Source: JANLSE01 sp038214135 (lineage in GTDB: Bacteria > Chloroflexota > Chloroflexia > Chloroflexales > Roseiflexaceae). Taken from it: 27,718 nucleotides of DNA. The notes below the pieces were generated by a model. It was not told the origin of the DNA and did no database searches. It was given only the letters and a program-made list of their open reading frames with translations. Both the position numbers and the translations under genes were made by a program. This document shows, piece by piece, positions 16,133 to 23,339 of this stretch; positions within the stretch are counted from its first letter, which is position 1, and the number at the start of each line of letters is the position of its first letter. Where the stretch lies: contig JBBQSD010000078.1 of assembly GCA_038214135.1 (NCBI GenBank), positions 1 through 27,718 of the forward strand, read 5' to 3'.

Positions 16133-17035
16133 TTACATCATCAGACTGGCAGCCCCAATTAATCCTGCGTCTGGGCCAAGCGCCGCCATGAGTACTGGCA
16201 GATTACGGCAAGCAGCAGCCCAGATATGCTCACGAAGTGAATCAACCATTGCTTGCCAATACAATCCGCCAGCAGTGCCCAGGCCACCACCAACGATCAC
16301 CGCTTCTGGATCCATAACATTCACTAACCAGCCAATACTGACACCAAGTGCAGCACCAGCGCTGCGAACAATCTCGCAGGCTATTTGATCACCTGCTTGG
16401 GCAGCCGTCAGAACATCCTCACCACGTGCATTGGCAATACCAGTTGCTCGTTGATAGCGTTCACCAAGGGCAAGGCCAGAGGCAAACTCCTCTAAGATGG
16501 GCTGCTGGAGCGCGCCACATGCAGCACATGTAAACGTTAGCGGGCTGCTGGCCAGAATGAGTGCATTGCCATGTGCCCCAGCAAATGGATGCCCATCCTG
16601 CACCAGACACGAACTAATGCCCGTCCCAATCGTCACAAAGATACATAATCTGAAGTTTCGCCCAGCGCCATAGCGAGTTTCTGCCAGCGCATGCGCACGA
16701 ACATCCGCATCGACTATCGCCGGCCCATGCTCACCCAAACGCTCACGAATAGGCATACCAATCCAGGCAATCGTCTGATCACTCGTGATCTGCCCCTGTG
16801 GATCCACTAACTCACAGACCCCCAGCCCTGTACCAAGAATAGGCAGATCCAGACGCTGTGCCTCGGCGCGGAGGGATGCGTCAAGCGCAAGCACATCGTC
16901 TAATACCGCCTGCCCACCGCGTTCCGCAGCTGTTGGCAACACCTTTCGTGTCAGAATCAGCCCCGTATCGAGATCAACAATCCCACCGGCGATCTTTGTC
17001 CCGCCAACATCAATCCCAATTGCATATGATCTCAT
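16133..17035 (-). CDS. ROK family sugar kinase, divergent
   Basis: 300 residues. ATP-binding elements are present: AIGIDVGGTKIAGGIVD (residues 5-21) and FVTIGTGISSCLVQDG (about 133-148). The likely catalytic base is Asp111 in DADVRAHALAE. The sugar-binding ExGH motif, normally in GxxGEIGH, reads GAHGNALI here (153-160), so both Glu and His are missing. The zinc-binding CxCGxxGC is altered to CAACGALQQP, although the following ILEEFASG is typical. It probably phosphorylates an imported sugar, but its substrate pocket differs from glucokinase or NagK. Its ATG overlaps the cupin stop by 4 bp (ATGA), indicating coupled translation. Confidence 0.88.
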   Translation of the reverse strand: MRSYAIGIDVGGTKIAGGIVDLDTGLILTRKVLPTAAERGGQAVLDDVLALDASLRAEAQRLDLPILGTGLGVCELVDPQGQITSDQTIAWIGMPIRERLGEHGPAIVDADVRAHALAETRYGAGRNFRLCIFVTIGTGISSCLVQDGHPFAGAHGNALILASSPLTFTCAACGALQQPILEEFASGLALGERYQRATGIANARGEDVLTAAQAGDQIACEIVRSAGAALGVSIGWLVNVMDPEAVIVGGGLGTAGGLYWQAMVDSLREHIWAAACRNLPVLMAALGPDAGLIGAASLMM

Positions 17036-17895
17036 TGCTCGTTGCTAGGCAAGTATTGTGGTGCTATGCCAAATAGGAGCCGCGCTGGGGCTATACCAGG
17101 GTTATAGTATTGATGAGCTACTCCTTGCGGAATAAAGAAACCATCATTTGGCGTAAGCTCGAACCAACTACGATAGCGCTGGTCCGTCAGGCGTAGATGG
17201 ATGGTGCCCTCAGCCACATACAATCCCTCATCACCGCCATGCCGATGCGGTTCACTTTGCTGCCCTGGTAACAGGCGTATTGTACCAACCGTCAGATGTT
17301 CTGTCGAACAGAGTAGGCCAACTGGAATTGGCCGCTCCCGCCCTTCCAGCCGCCATAATGCATCAGTTTCACGGATCACACGTATGCTGAAACTTTGCTG
17401 AGCCTCCTCACGCGCCATCGGCCAGCGCGTCAGCCATTCATCCTGCATATACAATGAACTGGAGAGGTATGGCTGCGTTCGCGCATACGCACCAGATGTG
17501 CCCTGTGATGGTGGCGGCGCGAAATATTCCAACACCCGCACTGGCTGATCGCCAGCACTCAGCGCATGGTGCCATGTATCGCGCCGAAAGAAGGCTGCTT
17601 CGCCAGGTAGCACCCGATGGACTTCCCCTGTCTCTGGGTTAGAAATCATCAGAACGCCGCTCAGCACATAATAGATCTCATCGGCGGCGAAAATCGTTCG
17701 ATGCGCCTCAGAATGGCGAAACATCTCGCCAGGCTTCAATTCAAACATAATCTGGTGAATCTTCTCGCCCGAGACATAGATCCAATCAATCACTACACCA
17801 GCAATTTCATCGCCCCACAAATGGCGGCTGACATCGCTGTAGGGGATGTGGGTTGGGCCATCGAAACTTGGCCGTGGCGATGGTGTATAGGTCAT
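17032..17895 (-). CDS. Bicupin protein (two cupin barrels)
   Basis: 287 residues with two cupin_2 domains. The first includes FELKPGEMFRHSEAHRT, ADEIYYVLSGVLMI and AFFRRDTWHHA (about residues 50-120). The second includes LLPGQQSEPHRHGGDEGLYV, EGTIHLRL and GFFIPQGVAHQYYN (about 205-275). The His and Glu residues of both motifs can bind a metal. Such bicupins act as sugar isomerases, epimerases, dioxygenases or ligand sensors; I cannot choose. A TTG directly precedes the ATG; the ATG at 17895 sits 6 nt from GAGG and is preferred. It lies 15 nt after the regulator gene. Confidence 0.88.
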   Translation of the reverse strand: MTYTPSPRPSFDGPTHIPYSDVSRHLWGDEIAGVVIDWIYVSGEKIHQIMFELKPGEMFRHSEAHRTIFAADEIYYVLSGVLMISNPETGEVHRVLPGEAAFFRRDTWHHALSAGDQPVRVLEYFAPPPSQGTSGAYARTQPYLSSSLYMQDEWLTRWPMAREEAQQSFSIRVIRETDALWRLEGRERPIPVGLLCSTEHLTVGTIRLLPGQQSEPHRHGGDEGLYVAEGTIHLRLTDQRYRSWFELTPNDGFFIPQGVAHQYYNPGIAPARLLFGIAPQYLPSNEQ

Positions 17896-17910
17896 CAAGC
17901 GCCTCGCTAC

Positions 17911-18696
17911 TCAGGCAAGCACAACACGAATCTGGTTCGCTTCTGAATCAGATACCAGCGTGTTGCGCTCACTCGTAAACGTAAACTTAAACCGATCACC
18001 ACGATAGATTGCCTTGAAATATTCGACTGGGCGCTCCCGATCATCAAACGCAAGCCCCTCAAGCAACACCATTGCCATGCCTGGTGCGATCCCAAATAGC
18101 TCGGCCTCATACTCGTTGGCAATCGTTGCTTCTAGCGATTGGCGTGCTGAATGTAAGCGTATGCCATAACGCTGCTCAAGCAGACTATAGAGCGATTGTG
18201 TTGCAAGATCCTCATGCACCAAATCTGGAAAGAGTGTCGTCGGCAGATAGCTGGTTTCCAACAAGAGCGGGATCTGATCAACAAAGCGCAGTCGCATAAT
18301 CTTGGTAACATCTGTTTCCGTTGGCAACTGAAGGGCCGCAGCAACTCGCACACTTGGCACCACCTGGCGATGTTCGATGACCTGTGAAACAGCGATACCG
18401 CCCTGCTGCAGCATCTCCTGGCTGAATCCAAGCAGATGCGATACCTCATGTGTCAGCTTCGGCTCAGCAACGAATGTGCCAAGCCCATGATGCACAACCA
18501 GCGTGCCATCCCGAACAAGAAACGCAATCGCCTGGCGGACTGTCATGCGGCTGATTGTGTATTGCTCTGCAAGCAACCGCTCCGATGGTACCTGATTGCC
18601 AGCATGCAACTCACCAAGCCGGATCTGCTCACGAATGATCTCGGCTAGTTGATAGTAGATCGGGATTGGGCTGGTTTTATTGAGTAGCATGAACAT
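17911..18696 (-). CDS. GntR family transcriptional regulator, HutC/UTRA type (NagR/DasR-like)
   Basis: 261 residues. The N-terminal winged helix-turn-helix covers about residues 8-75 (PIYYQLAEIIREQI..., PSERLLAEQYTISRMTVRQA, GLGTFVAEP), and a UTRA effector domain runs from about 90 to the end (LLLETSYLP, YFKAIYRGDRFKF). This is the architecture of NagR (YvoA) and DasR, which bind GlcN-6-P or GlcNAc-6-P and repress amino-sugar genes. It heads the eleven-gene operon, and a matching operator lies 42-57 nt upstream, so autoregulation is inferred. A second ATG two codons in is an alternative start; neither has a strong ribosome binding site. Confidence 0.94.
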   Translation of the reverse strand: MFMLLNKTSPIPIYYQLAEIIREQIRLGELHAGNQVPSERLLAEQYTISRMTVRQAIAFLVRDGTLVVHHGLGTFVAEPKLTHEVSHLLGFSQEMLQQGGIAVSQVIEHRQVVPSVRVAAALQLPTETDVTKIMRLRFVDQIPLLLETSYLPTTLFPDLVHEDLATQSLYSLLEQRYGIRLHSARQSLEATIANEYEAELFGIAPGMAMVLLEGLAFDDRERPVEYFKAIYRGDRFKFTFTSERNTLVSDSEANQIRVVLA

Positions 18697-18737
18697 GCTG
18701 ATCCAGAAGGTTTGAATGGCCTCAAGAAAACAGTTAT

Positions 18738-18753
18738 AGTGGTCTATACCAGT
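18738..18753 (-). promoter_or_regulatory. Predicted NagR/DasR-type operator
   Basis: Minus strand ACTGGTATAGACCACT. The core TGGT-N4-ACCA with an ATAG centre matches what is known of HutC-type amino-sugar operators (DasR sites centred on TGGTCTAGACCA; NagR sites with TGGTATAGA). It is an imperfect palindrome (12 of 16 positions symmetric). It lies just downstream of the -10 box, placed to block initiation or early elongation. Confidence 0.72.
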
Positions 18754-18764
18754 GCGATTGTGGC

Positions 18765-18793
18765 ATTGTAAAACGAGGGCGGCGATTTGTCAA
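18765..18793 (-). promoter_or_regulatory. Promoter of the amino-sugar operon
   Basis: On the minus strand, TTGACA (18793-18788), a 17-bp spacer and TACAAT (18770-18765): a near-perfect housekeeping promoter. The expected start is near 18758, about 60 nt upstream of the regulator ATG, with the operator beginning about +6. Confidence 0.75.
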
Positions 18794-18797
18794 GCGT

Positions 18798-18815
18798 GCT
18801 ATCGTTAACGATAGC
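18798..18815. repeat. Perfect 18-bp palindrome
   Basis: GCTATCGTTAACGATAGC reads the same on both strands; a near-symmetric extension (AGCG/CGCT with one extra base) lengthens it. It sits 16 nt after the biotin-carboxylase stop and 4 nt upstream of the operon -35 box. It lacks a T-run on either side, so it could be a weak transcription end for the upstream gene or a binding site for another regulator. Confidence 0.75.
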
Positions 18816-18831
18816 GCTGTCAAAATCACTT

Positions 18832-20802
18832 TCAGGCTTCAACCTCGGCCACGATGGCACCCTTGGCAACCAACTCACCCAAGCTGGCATACAGATGCCG
18901 CACGATTCCGGCATAGGGTGCCGCAATAATATGCTCCATTTTCATCGCCTCCAGAACGACAAGGGGCTGGTGTGCTTCGACGGGCTGGCCTTCCTGCACC
19001 AGTATGCGGACGACAATTCCAGGCATTGGAGCTTCCAGGCTGGCATTCCGGCCAACATCCCGACCATGAGCCGTATGTGTATCAACGGATAATCCCGAGG
19101 CGCGCTCGATCTTGTAACTCCAACCATGCAATCCGATCTGTAACACGCCATTAGATTGTACAAATCGCAGCCGTACCCGTTCTGAAGCAACCTCCAATAC
19201 CAGTTCATCTATATGTTGTTCGATGATCATCAGTTCGTGCATTTCTGTACCAATTGTCGCACGATAACCATTTGTTGTTCGATCAAGCAGCACATTATGT
19301 TCCTGCCCTGCGATTCGATACCAATGCCGAACTCTGCCGCCAAGCAATCGCCATGCACCAAGCGCCCATGGATCAAGATCGCCTGGTGCATGCTTCGCCA
19401 CTTGCTGGGAATCCAAAATCGCTGCACACGCCAGAACCAGCGCCGGGATGCTCGGTTCGACCTGGGCAACATGCTGGCGTTCAATGAAATCGGTGTGCGT
19501 GTCGCCAGCCAGAAATGCCGGATGCGCCGCAATCGCCTGCAAAACTGGTAGGTTTGTCGTCACACCCAGGATGTCGTAGCCAGCGAGTGCCTGTTGCAAG
19601 CGCAGCACCGCCGCTGGCCGATCTCGGCCATGAACAATCAGTTTGGCTAAGAGCGAATCATACTGAATCGATACTTCATCGCCAGCATCGACGCCAACAT
19701 CATTGCGGATTCCAGCACCCTGCGGAGGTGCAAACAATGCAATCGTTCCGGTAGCAGGCAGGAATGTTGCCGGGTGCTCGGCACAGATCCGCGCCTCAAT
19801 CGCATGCCCATGCTGGCGAATATCGCCCTGGGTGAATGGCAATACCTGCCCTGCTGCAATCGCAATCTGCAACTGCACAAGATCCAGCTCGGTCACACAT
19901 TCAGTAACGGGATGCTCAACCTGCAGGCGCGTGTTCATCTCCAGAAAGAAGAAGCTTCCCGTTTGATCAAGCAGGAATTCGATGGTTCCGGCATTGGTAT
20001 AGCCCGCCGCTTGGGCCAGGCGTACAGCCGATGCTCCGATTGTAGCGCGTTGTTCTGGCGTGAGCACACAACTGGGCGATTCCTCGATAATCTTCTGGTG
20101 GCGGCGCTGTATTGAGCATTCGCGCTCAAACAGATGCACCATATTCCCGTGCTGATCCGCCAGGATCTGGATCTCGATATGGCGCGGGCGATCAATCAGG
20201 CGCTCAAGCAATACGGTTGGATCACCAAACGCCGCCTGCGCTTCCCGCTGTGCACCTGCCAAGGCTGATTGAAACGCATCAAGCGCATATACTTCGCGCA
20301 TCCCTTTGCCACCACCACCGGCTGCGGCCTTGATCAGCAGCGGAAACCCGATCCGCTGTGCTTCGGCAGACAACCGCTCTGGCATCTGATCATCGCCATG
20401 GTAGCCAGGAATGGTCGGAATCCCAATCTGTTCGGCCAATTGCTTGGCTGCGATCTTGCCACCCATCAGTTGCATGGCTGCGGGGGGCGGCCCAATAAAA
20501 ACAACCCCAGCCGCCTGGCATGCCAGGGCAAAATGCGCCTGTTCGGAAAGAAACCCATAGCCAGGGTGGATCGCATCGGCACCGGTGCGGCGCGCTGCAG
20601 CCAATATCCGATCAATATGCAAATAGCTCTCGGATGCCGCAGACGATCCAATCAATACAGCCTGATCAGCCAACCGCACATGCAGTGCATGCTGATCGGC
20701 CTCACTATAGACGGCAACGGTCGCGATGCCGAGTTCGCGGCAGGCACGAATGATCCGCACCGCAATTTCGCCACGATTGGCAATCAGGATTTTCCTAAAC
20801 AT
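18832..20802 (-). CDS. Acyl-CoA carboxylase biotin carboxylase subunit with fused BCCP domain
   Basis: 656 residues. The biotin carboxylase part (1 to about 445) has KILIANRGEIAVRIIRACRE, the ATP-grasp loop KAAAGGGGKGM, ERDCSIQRRHQK-type ERECSIQRRHQKIIEE, and EMNTRLQVEHPVTE. The C-terminus is a biotinyl domain with EAMKMEH, biotin on Lys621. The length and fused BCCP match alpha subunits of methylcrotonyl-, propionyl- or geranyl-CoA carboxylase rather than stand-alone AccC (about 450). The carboxyltransferase partner is not in the window, so the substrate stays open. The frame runs 51 codons further upstream, but homology starts at the ATG at 20802, which overlaps the epimerase stop by 8 bp. 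Confidence 0.94.
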   Translation of the reverse strand: MFRKILIANRGEIAVRIIRACRELGIATVAVYSEADQHALHVRLADQAVLIGSSAASESYLHIDRILAAARRTGADAIHPGYGFLSEQAHFALACQAAGVVFIGPPPAAMQLMGGKIAAKQLAEQIGIPTIPGYHGDDQMPERLSAEAQRIGFPLLIKAAAGGGGKGMREVYALDAFQSALAGAQREAQAAFGDPTVLLERLIDRPRHIEIQILADQHGNMVHLFERECSIQRRHQKIIEESPSCVLTPEQRATIGASAVRLAQAAGYTNAGTIEFLLDQTGSFFFLEMNTRLQVEHPVTECVTELDLVQLQIAIAAGQVLPFTQGDIRQHGHAIEARICAEHPATFLPATGTIALFAPPQGAGIRNDVGVDAGDEVSIQYDSLLAKLIVHGRDRPAAVLRLQQALAGYDILGVTTNLPVLQAIAAHPAFLAGDTHTDFIERQHVAQVEPSIPALVLACAAILDSQQVAKHAPGDLDPWALGAWRLLGGRVRHWYRIAGQEHNVLLDRTTNGYRATIGTEMHELMIIEQHIDELVLEVASERVRLRFVQSNGVLQIGLHGWSYKIERASGLSVDTHTAHGRDVGRNASLEAPMPGIVVRILVQEGQPVEAHQPLVVLEAMKMEHIIAAPYAGIVRHLYASLGELVAKGAIVAEVEA

Positions 20803-21727
20803 TGCGGAAGTACTCAACAGTCTGCCGTAATCCTTCATTGAAATCGACCACCGGTTCCCAGCCAAGCGCTGCGCCAATCGCCTCAATCGATGCCTGTGAA
20901 TGCCGCACATCACCAGTACGCGCCTCGGCATGAATCGGAACAATCTCACTGCCAATCAGCCGATTGATCTGTGCGACAAGATCCAGCAGCGAATAGCGCT
21001 GGCCAGCGGCAACATTAAACGCGCCACTGATATTTGGTGAGGCCGCTGCCGCCGTCAGATTGGCCGAAACAACATTTTCGATGAAGGTGAAATCGCGCGA
21101 TTGTAAGCCATCGCCATAGATCGTTGGGCGTTTACCCGCCAGCATTGCCGTCGCGAAGCGAGGAATGACAGCAGCATAATCGGAGGCTGGGTCCTGGCGC
21201 GGCCCAAAGACATTAAAATAGCGCAGGGCAATTGCTGGTACGTTATAGATGGCACTCCACACCAGGCAATAGCATTCGCCAGCCAGTTTCGAAACGGCAT
21301 ATGGCGAGAGCGGTGCCGTTGGCATGGTCTCGATCTTTGGCAGGGTTGGCGTATCGCCATACACCGATGATGATGATGCAAACACAACGCGGCGCACATT
21401 GTGTTCGCGAGCGGCCTGCAGCACATTCAGGGTGCCAGTGACATTGACCTCATTACAGGCGAGGGGATCCTGAACAGAGCGCAGAACAGATGGCAAGGCT
21501 CCCTGGTGCAGAATGACATCGGCACCGTGGGTGGCCATCCGTACCGCATCCAGATCGCGAATATCGGCCTGGTGGAACGCAATATCGGCCATAAACGGAT
21601 CAAGGTTGCCAATACGCCCAGTTGTGAGATTATCCAGAACACGAACATGCTCGCCGCGTTTGAGCAATGCCTCAACCAGATGTGAACCAATAAAGCCAGC
21701 GCCACCAGTCACCAGATATGTGTTCAT
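20795..21727 (-). CDS. NAD-dependent nucleotide-sugar epimerase (GalE/WbpP-like extended SDR)
   Basis: About 310 residues. TYLVTGGAGFIGSHLVEALL is the NAD-binding start. Other landmarks are VLDNLTTG, FASSSSVYG with the catalytic Ser, PYAVSKLAGE (YxxxK), LRYFNVFGPRQDP and GDGLQSRDFTFIENVV. These are the signatures of UDP-glucose/UDP-GlcNAc 4-epimerases and related enzymes acting on cell-envelope sugars. Two in-frame ATGs occur; AGGAG is 3 nt from the first (21733) and 9 nt from the second (21727), so I prefer the second. A TGCTATCAT extended -10 lies upstream at 21764-21759. Overlap with the carboxylase gene suggests co-transcription without an obvious shared pathway. Confidence 0.92.
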   Translation of the reverse strand: MNTYLVTGGAGFIGSHLVEALLKRGEHVRVLDNLTTGRIGNLDPFMADIAFHQADIRDLDAVRMATHGADVILHQGALPSVLRSVQDPLACNEVNVTGTLNVLQAAREHNVRRVVFASSSSVYGDTPTLPKIETMPTAPLSPYAVSKLAGECYCLVWSAIYNVPAIALRYFNVFGPRQDPASDYAAVIPRFATAMLAGKRPTIYGDGLQSRDFTFIENVVSANLTAAAASPNISGAFNVAAGQRYSLLDLVAQINRLIGSEIVPIHAEARTGDVRHSQASIEAIGAALGWEPVVDFNEGLRQTVEYFRNV

Positions 21728-21758
21728 GCACATGTGCTCCTATTCATACATCTCCGCT

Positions 21759-21764
21759 ATGATA
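21759..21764 (-). promoter_or_regulatory. Possible extended -10 for the epimerase gene
   Basis: TATCAT preceded by TGC on the minus strand, with no clear -35. The predicted leader is about 25 nt and includes the AGGAG site. Confidence 0.3.
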
Positions 21765-21773
21765 GCAGGTAGC

Positions 21774-21792
21774 GGCGAACACGAGGTTCGCC
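21774..21792. repeat. Short palindrome GGCGAAC-N5-GTTCGCC
   Basis: A 7-bp perfect inverted repeat with a 5-nt loop. It resembles the outer stem of the hairpin at 5659-5722 and, more loosely, the palindrome of the array at 3206-3564. Confidence 0.7.
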
Positions 21793-21837
21793 CGCCTGGG
21801 CTATCAGCGTGCTATCCGCCGCATCATGCCGCAGATT

Positions 21838-21945
21838 CCCCTCACCCCAACCCTCTCCCACACGGCGAGAGGGCGCAAACGGTGCTCAACGCTTCCATTG
21901 CTCCCCTTCTCCCTGGTAATGGGAGAAGGGGTTGGGGGATGAGGG
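21838..21945. repeat. Interspersed CCCTCACCCC...GGGATGAGGG element with two hairpins
   Basis: The ends form an imperfect inverted repeat (CCCCTCACCCCAACCCTCTC against the tail GGGGTTGGGGGATGAGGG). Inside are a CCCTCTC/GAGAGGG hairpin and a perfect 11-bp hairpin, CCCCTTCTCCC 21903-21913 with 21921-21931. I know this type of sequence as a repeated element in many Chloroflexota and other genomes. It sits between divergent genes. Confidence 0.82.
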
Positions 21946-21953
21946 TCACATTC

Positions 21954-21982
21954 TTGACCAGTACGGAACGGTATGCTAAAGT
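21954..21982 (+). promoter_or_regulatory. Possible promoter of the plus-strand gene run
   Basis: TTGACC at 21954-21959, a 17-bp spacer and TAAAGT at 21977-21982. It lies 87 nt upstream of the first start codon of the run at 22069. The -10 box is weak. Confidence 0.4.
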
Positions 21983-22068
21983 AGAACGCAGTAGTATGGA
22001 TAGAGCGCATTCTAGCGCGCCATGACGCTCCTCATTAGTATTGTAGCTGTTATTGTAAAGGTGCATGT

Positions 22069-23259
22069 GTGGCAAGCCTCATCCTCCAACCCGGTAAGGA
22101 ACGGCCACTGCGCCAACGCCACCCGTGGGTCTTCTCTGGTGCGGTTGGTCGTGTTCAGGGCTATATTGCCAATGGTGGCGTGATCGATATCTGTGATTCG
22201 GCTGGCGAATGGCTGGCACGCGGCACATGGAGCGCTGGTTCACAGATCCGTGCGCGCGTTTTCACATGGCAACCAGATGAACTGATCGATAGTGACATGA
22301 TCCGCAGCCGATTGGCGCGGGCAATCGATGCACGTCGCCTGCTGGGGTTGCTCGAACCAGGCAGCGCCTGCCGCTTGGTCTATTCCGAATCGGATGGCCT
22401 ACCTGGCCTGATCGTTGATCGGTATGATGAGTATCTGTCTGTCCAGATTTTGACTCAGGGCATGGCGACTCGTCAAGCCACAATTCTTGAAGCACTGGTT
22501 GATCTATTGGCACCACGCGGGATCATCGAGCGCAGCGATCCCGAAATGCGTGAGAAAGAGGGTTTGCCGCCTGGTGAAGGGCTATTGTGGGGCAGCGAGC
22601 CACCAGCACAGCTCGAAATTCGCCAGCCCGGCGGGCTGATCAACCTGGTCGATCTGCAATCCGGGCAGAAGACCGGAGCCTATCTTGATCAGGCTGGGAA
22701 TCGGCTGCGGGTTGCCAGCTATTGCAATGGCCGCGAGGTATTGGATTGTTTCTGCTATTCGGGCGGATTTAGTATTGCTGCTGCCAAAGCCGGTGCAACA
22801 CAGATCACCGCAGTCGATAGTAGCGAGAGTGCGCTTGAACTGTTGCATAGCAATCTGGGCGCGAACGGCCTGCATGATCAGGCAGTCGAAACTGTTGCGA
22901 GTGATGTGTTTCGGCTGTTGCGCCAGTATCGCCATGAGGAACGCCAGTTCGATGTCATCATCCTCGATCCACCAAAATTCGCCCATTCCCACGGCCAGAT
23001 TGAGCGGGCCACCCGTGGCTATAAGGATATTAATCTGATCGCGCTGCAATTATTGCGGCCCGGTGGTGTCCTGGCAACCTTCTCCTGTTCGGGGTTAATC
23101 TCGGCGGATCTGTTTCAGAAGGTTGTGTTCGGTGCGGCATTAGATGCCCATCGCGATGTTCAGGTCATTGAGCGCTTATCCCAATCGCCGGATCATCCAT
23201 TACTGCTGACGTTTCCTGAGGGCGATTATCTCAAAGGGTTGATTTGTCGGGTCTGGTGA
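22069..23259 (+). CDS. rlmI: Class I SAM-dependent rRNA methyltransferase, RlmI-like (23S rRNA m5C1962)
   Basis: 396 residues, the usual RlmI length. An N-terminal PUA domain (LQPGKERPLRQRHPWVFSGA..., about 1-75) precedes a central domain (GLPGLIVDRYDEYLSVQIL) and a Rossmann methyltransferase from about 190: KTGAYLDQAGNR, VLDCFCYSGGFSIAAAKAGA (SAM-binding), DPPKF at 300-304 and TFSCSG with the catalytic Cys region. It methylates a cytosine of 23S rRNA. The start is GTG with AAAGG 5 nt upstream. It is the first gene of a plus-strand run reaching the window edge. Confidence 0.93.
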   Translation: MASLILQPGKERPLRQRHPWVFSGAVGRVQGYIANGGVIDICDSAGEWLARGTWSAGSQIRARVFTWQPDELIDSDMIRSRLARAIDARRLLGLLEPGSACRLVYSESDGLPGLIVDRYDEYLSVQILTQGMATRQATILEALVDLLAPRGIIERSDPEMREKEGLPPGEGLLWGSEPPAQLEIRQPGGLINLVDLQSGQKTGAYLDQAGNRLRVASYCNGREVLDCFCYSGGFSIAAAKAGATQITAVDSSESALELLHSNLGANGLHDQAVETVASDVFRLLRQYRHEERQFDVIILDPPKFAHSHGQIERATRGYKDINLIALQLLRPGGVLATFSCSGLISADLFQKVVFGAALDAHRDVQVIERLSQSPDHPLLLTFPEGDYLKGLICRVW

Positions 23260-23339
23260 ACAGGGCCATGGGAAAATGATGCGATCTGTACGGCAAGAAC
23301 AGCCATACAGCATTGCTCATTCGCCCATTGGAATGGACT

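Noticed and set aside
18743..18772. Alternative promoter TTTACA - 18 bp - TATAGA on the minus strand
   Set aside because: Weaker match than TTGACA-17-TACAAT just upstream, and its -10 box lies within the operator.
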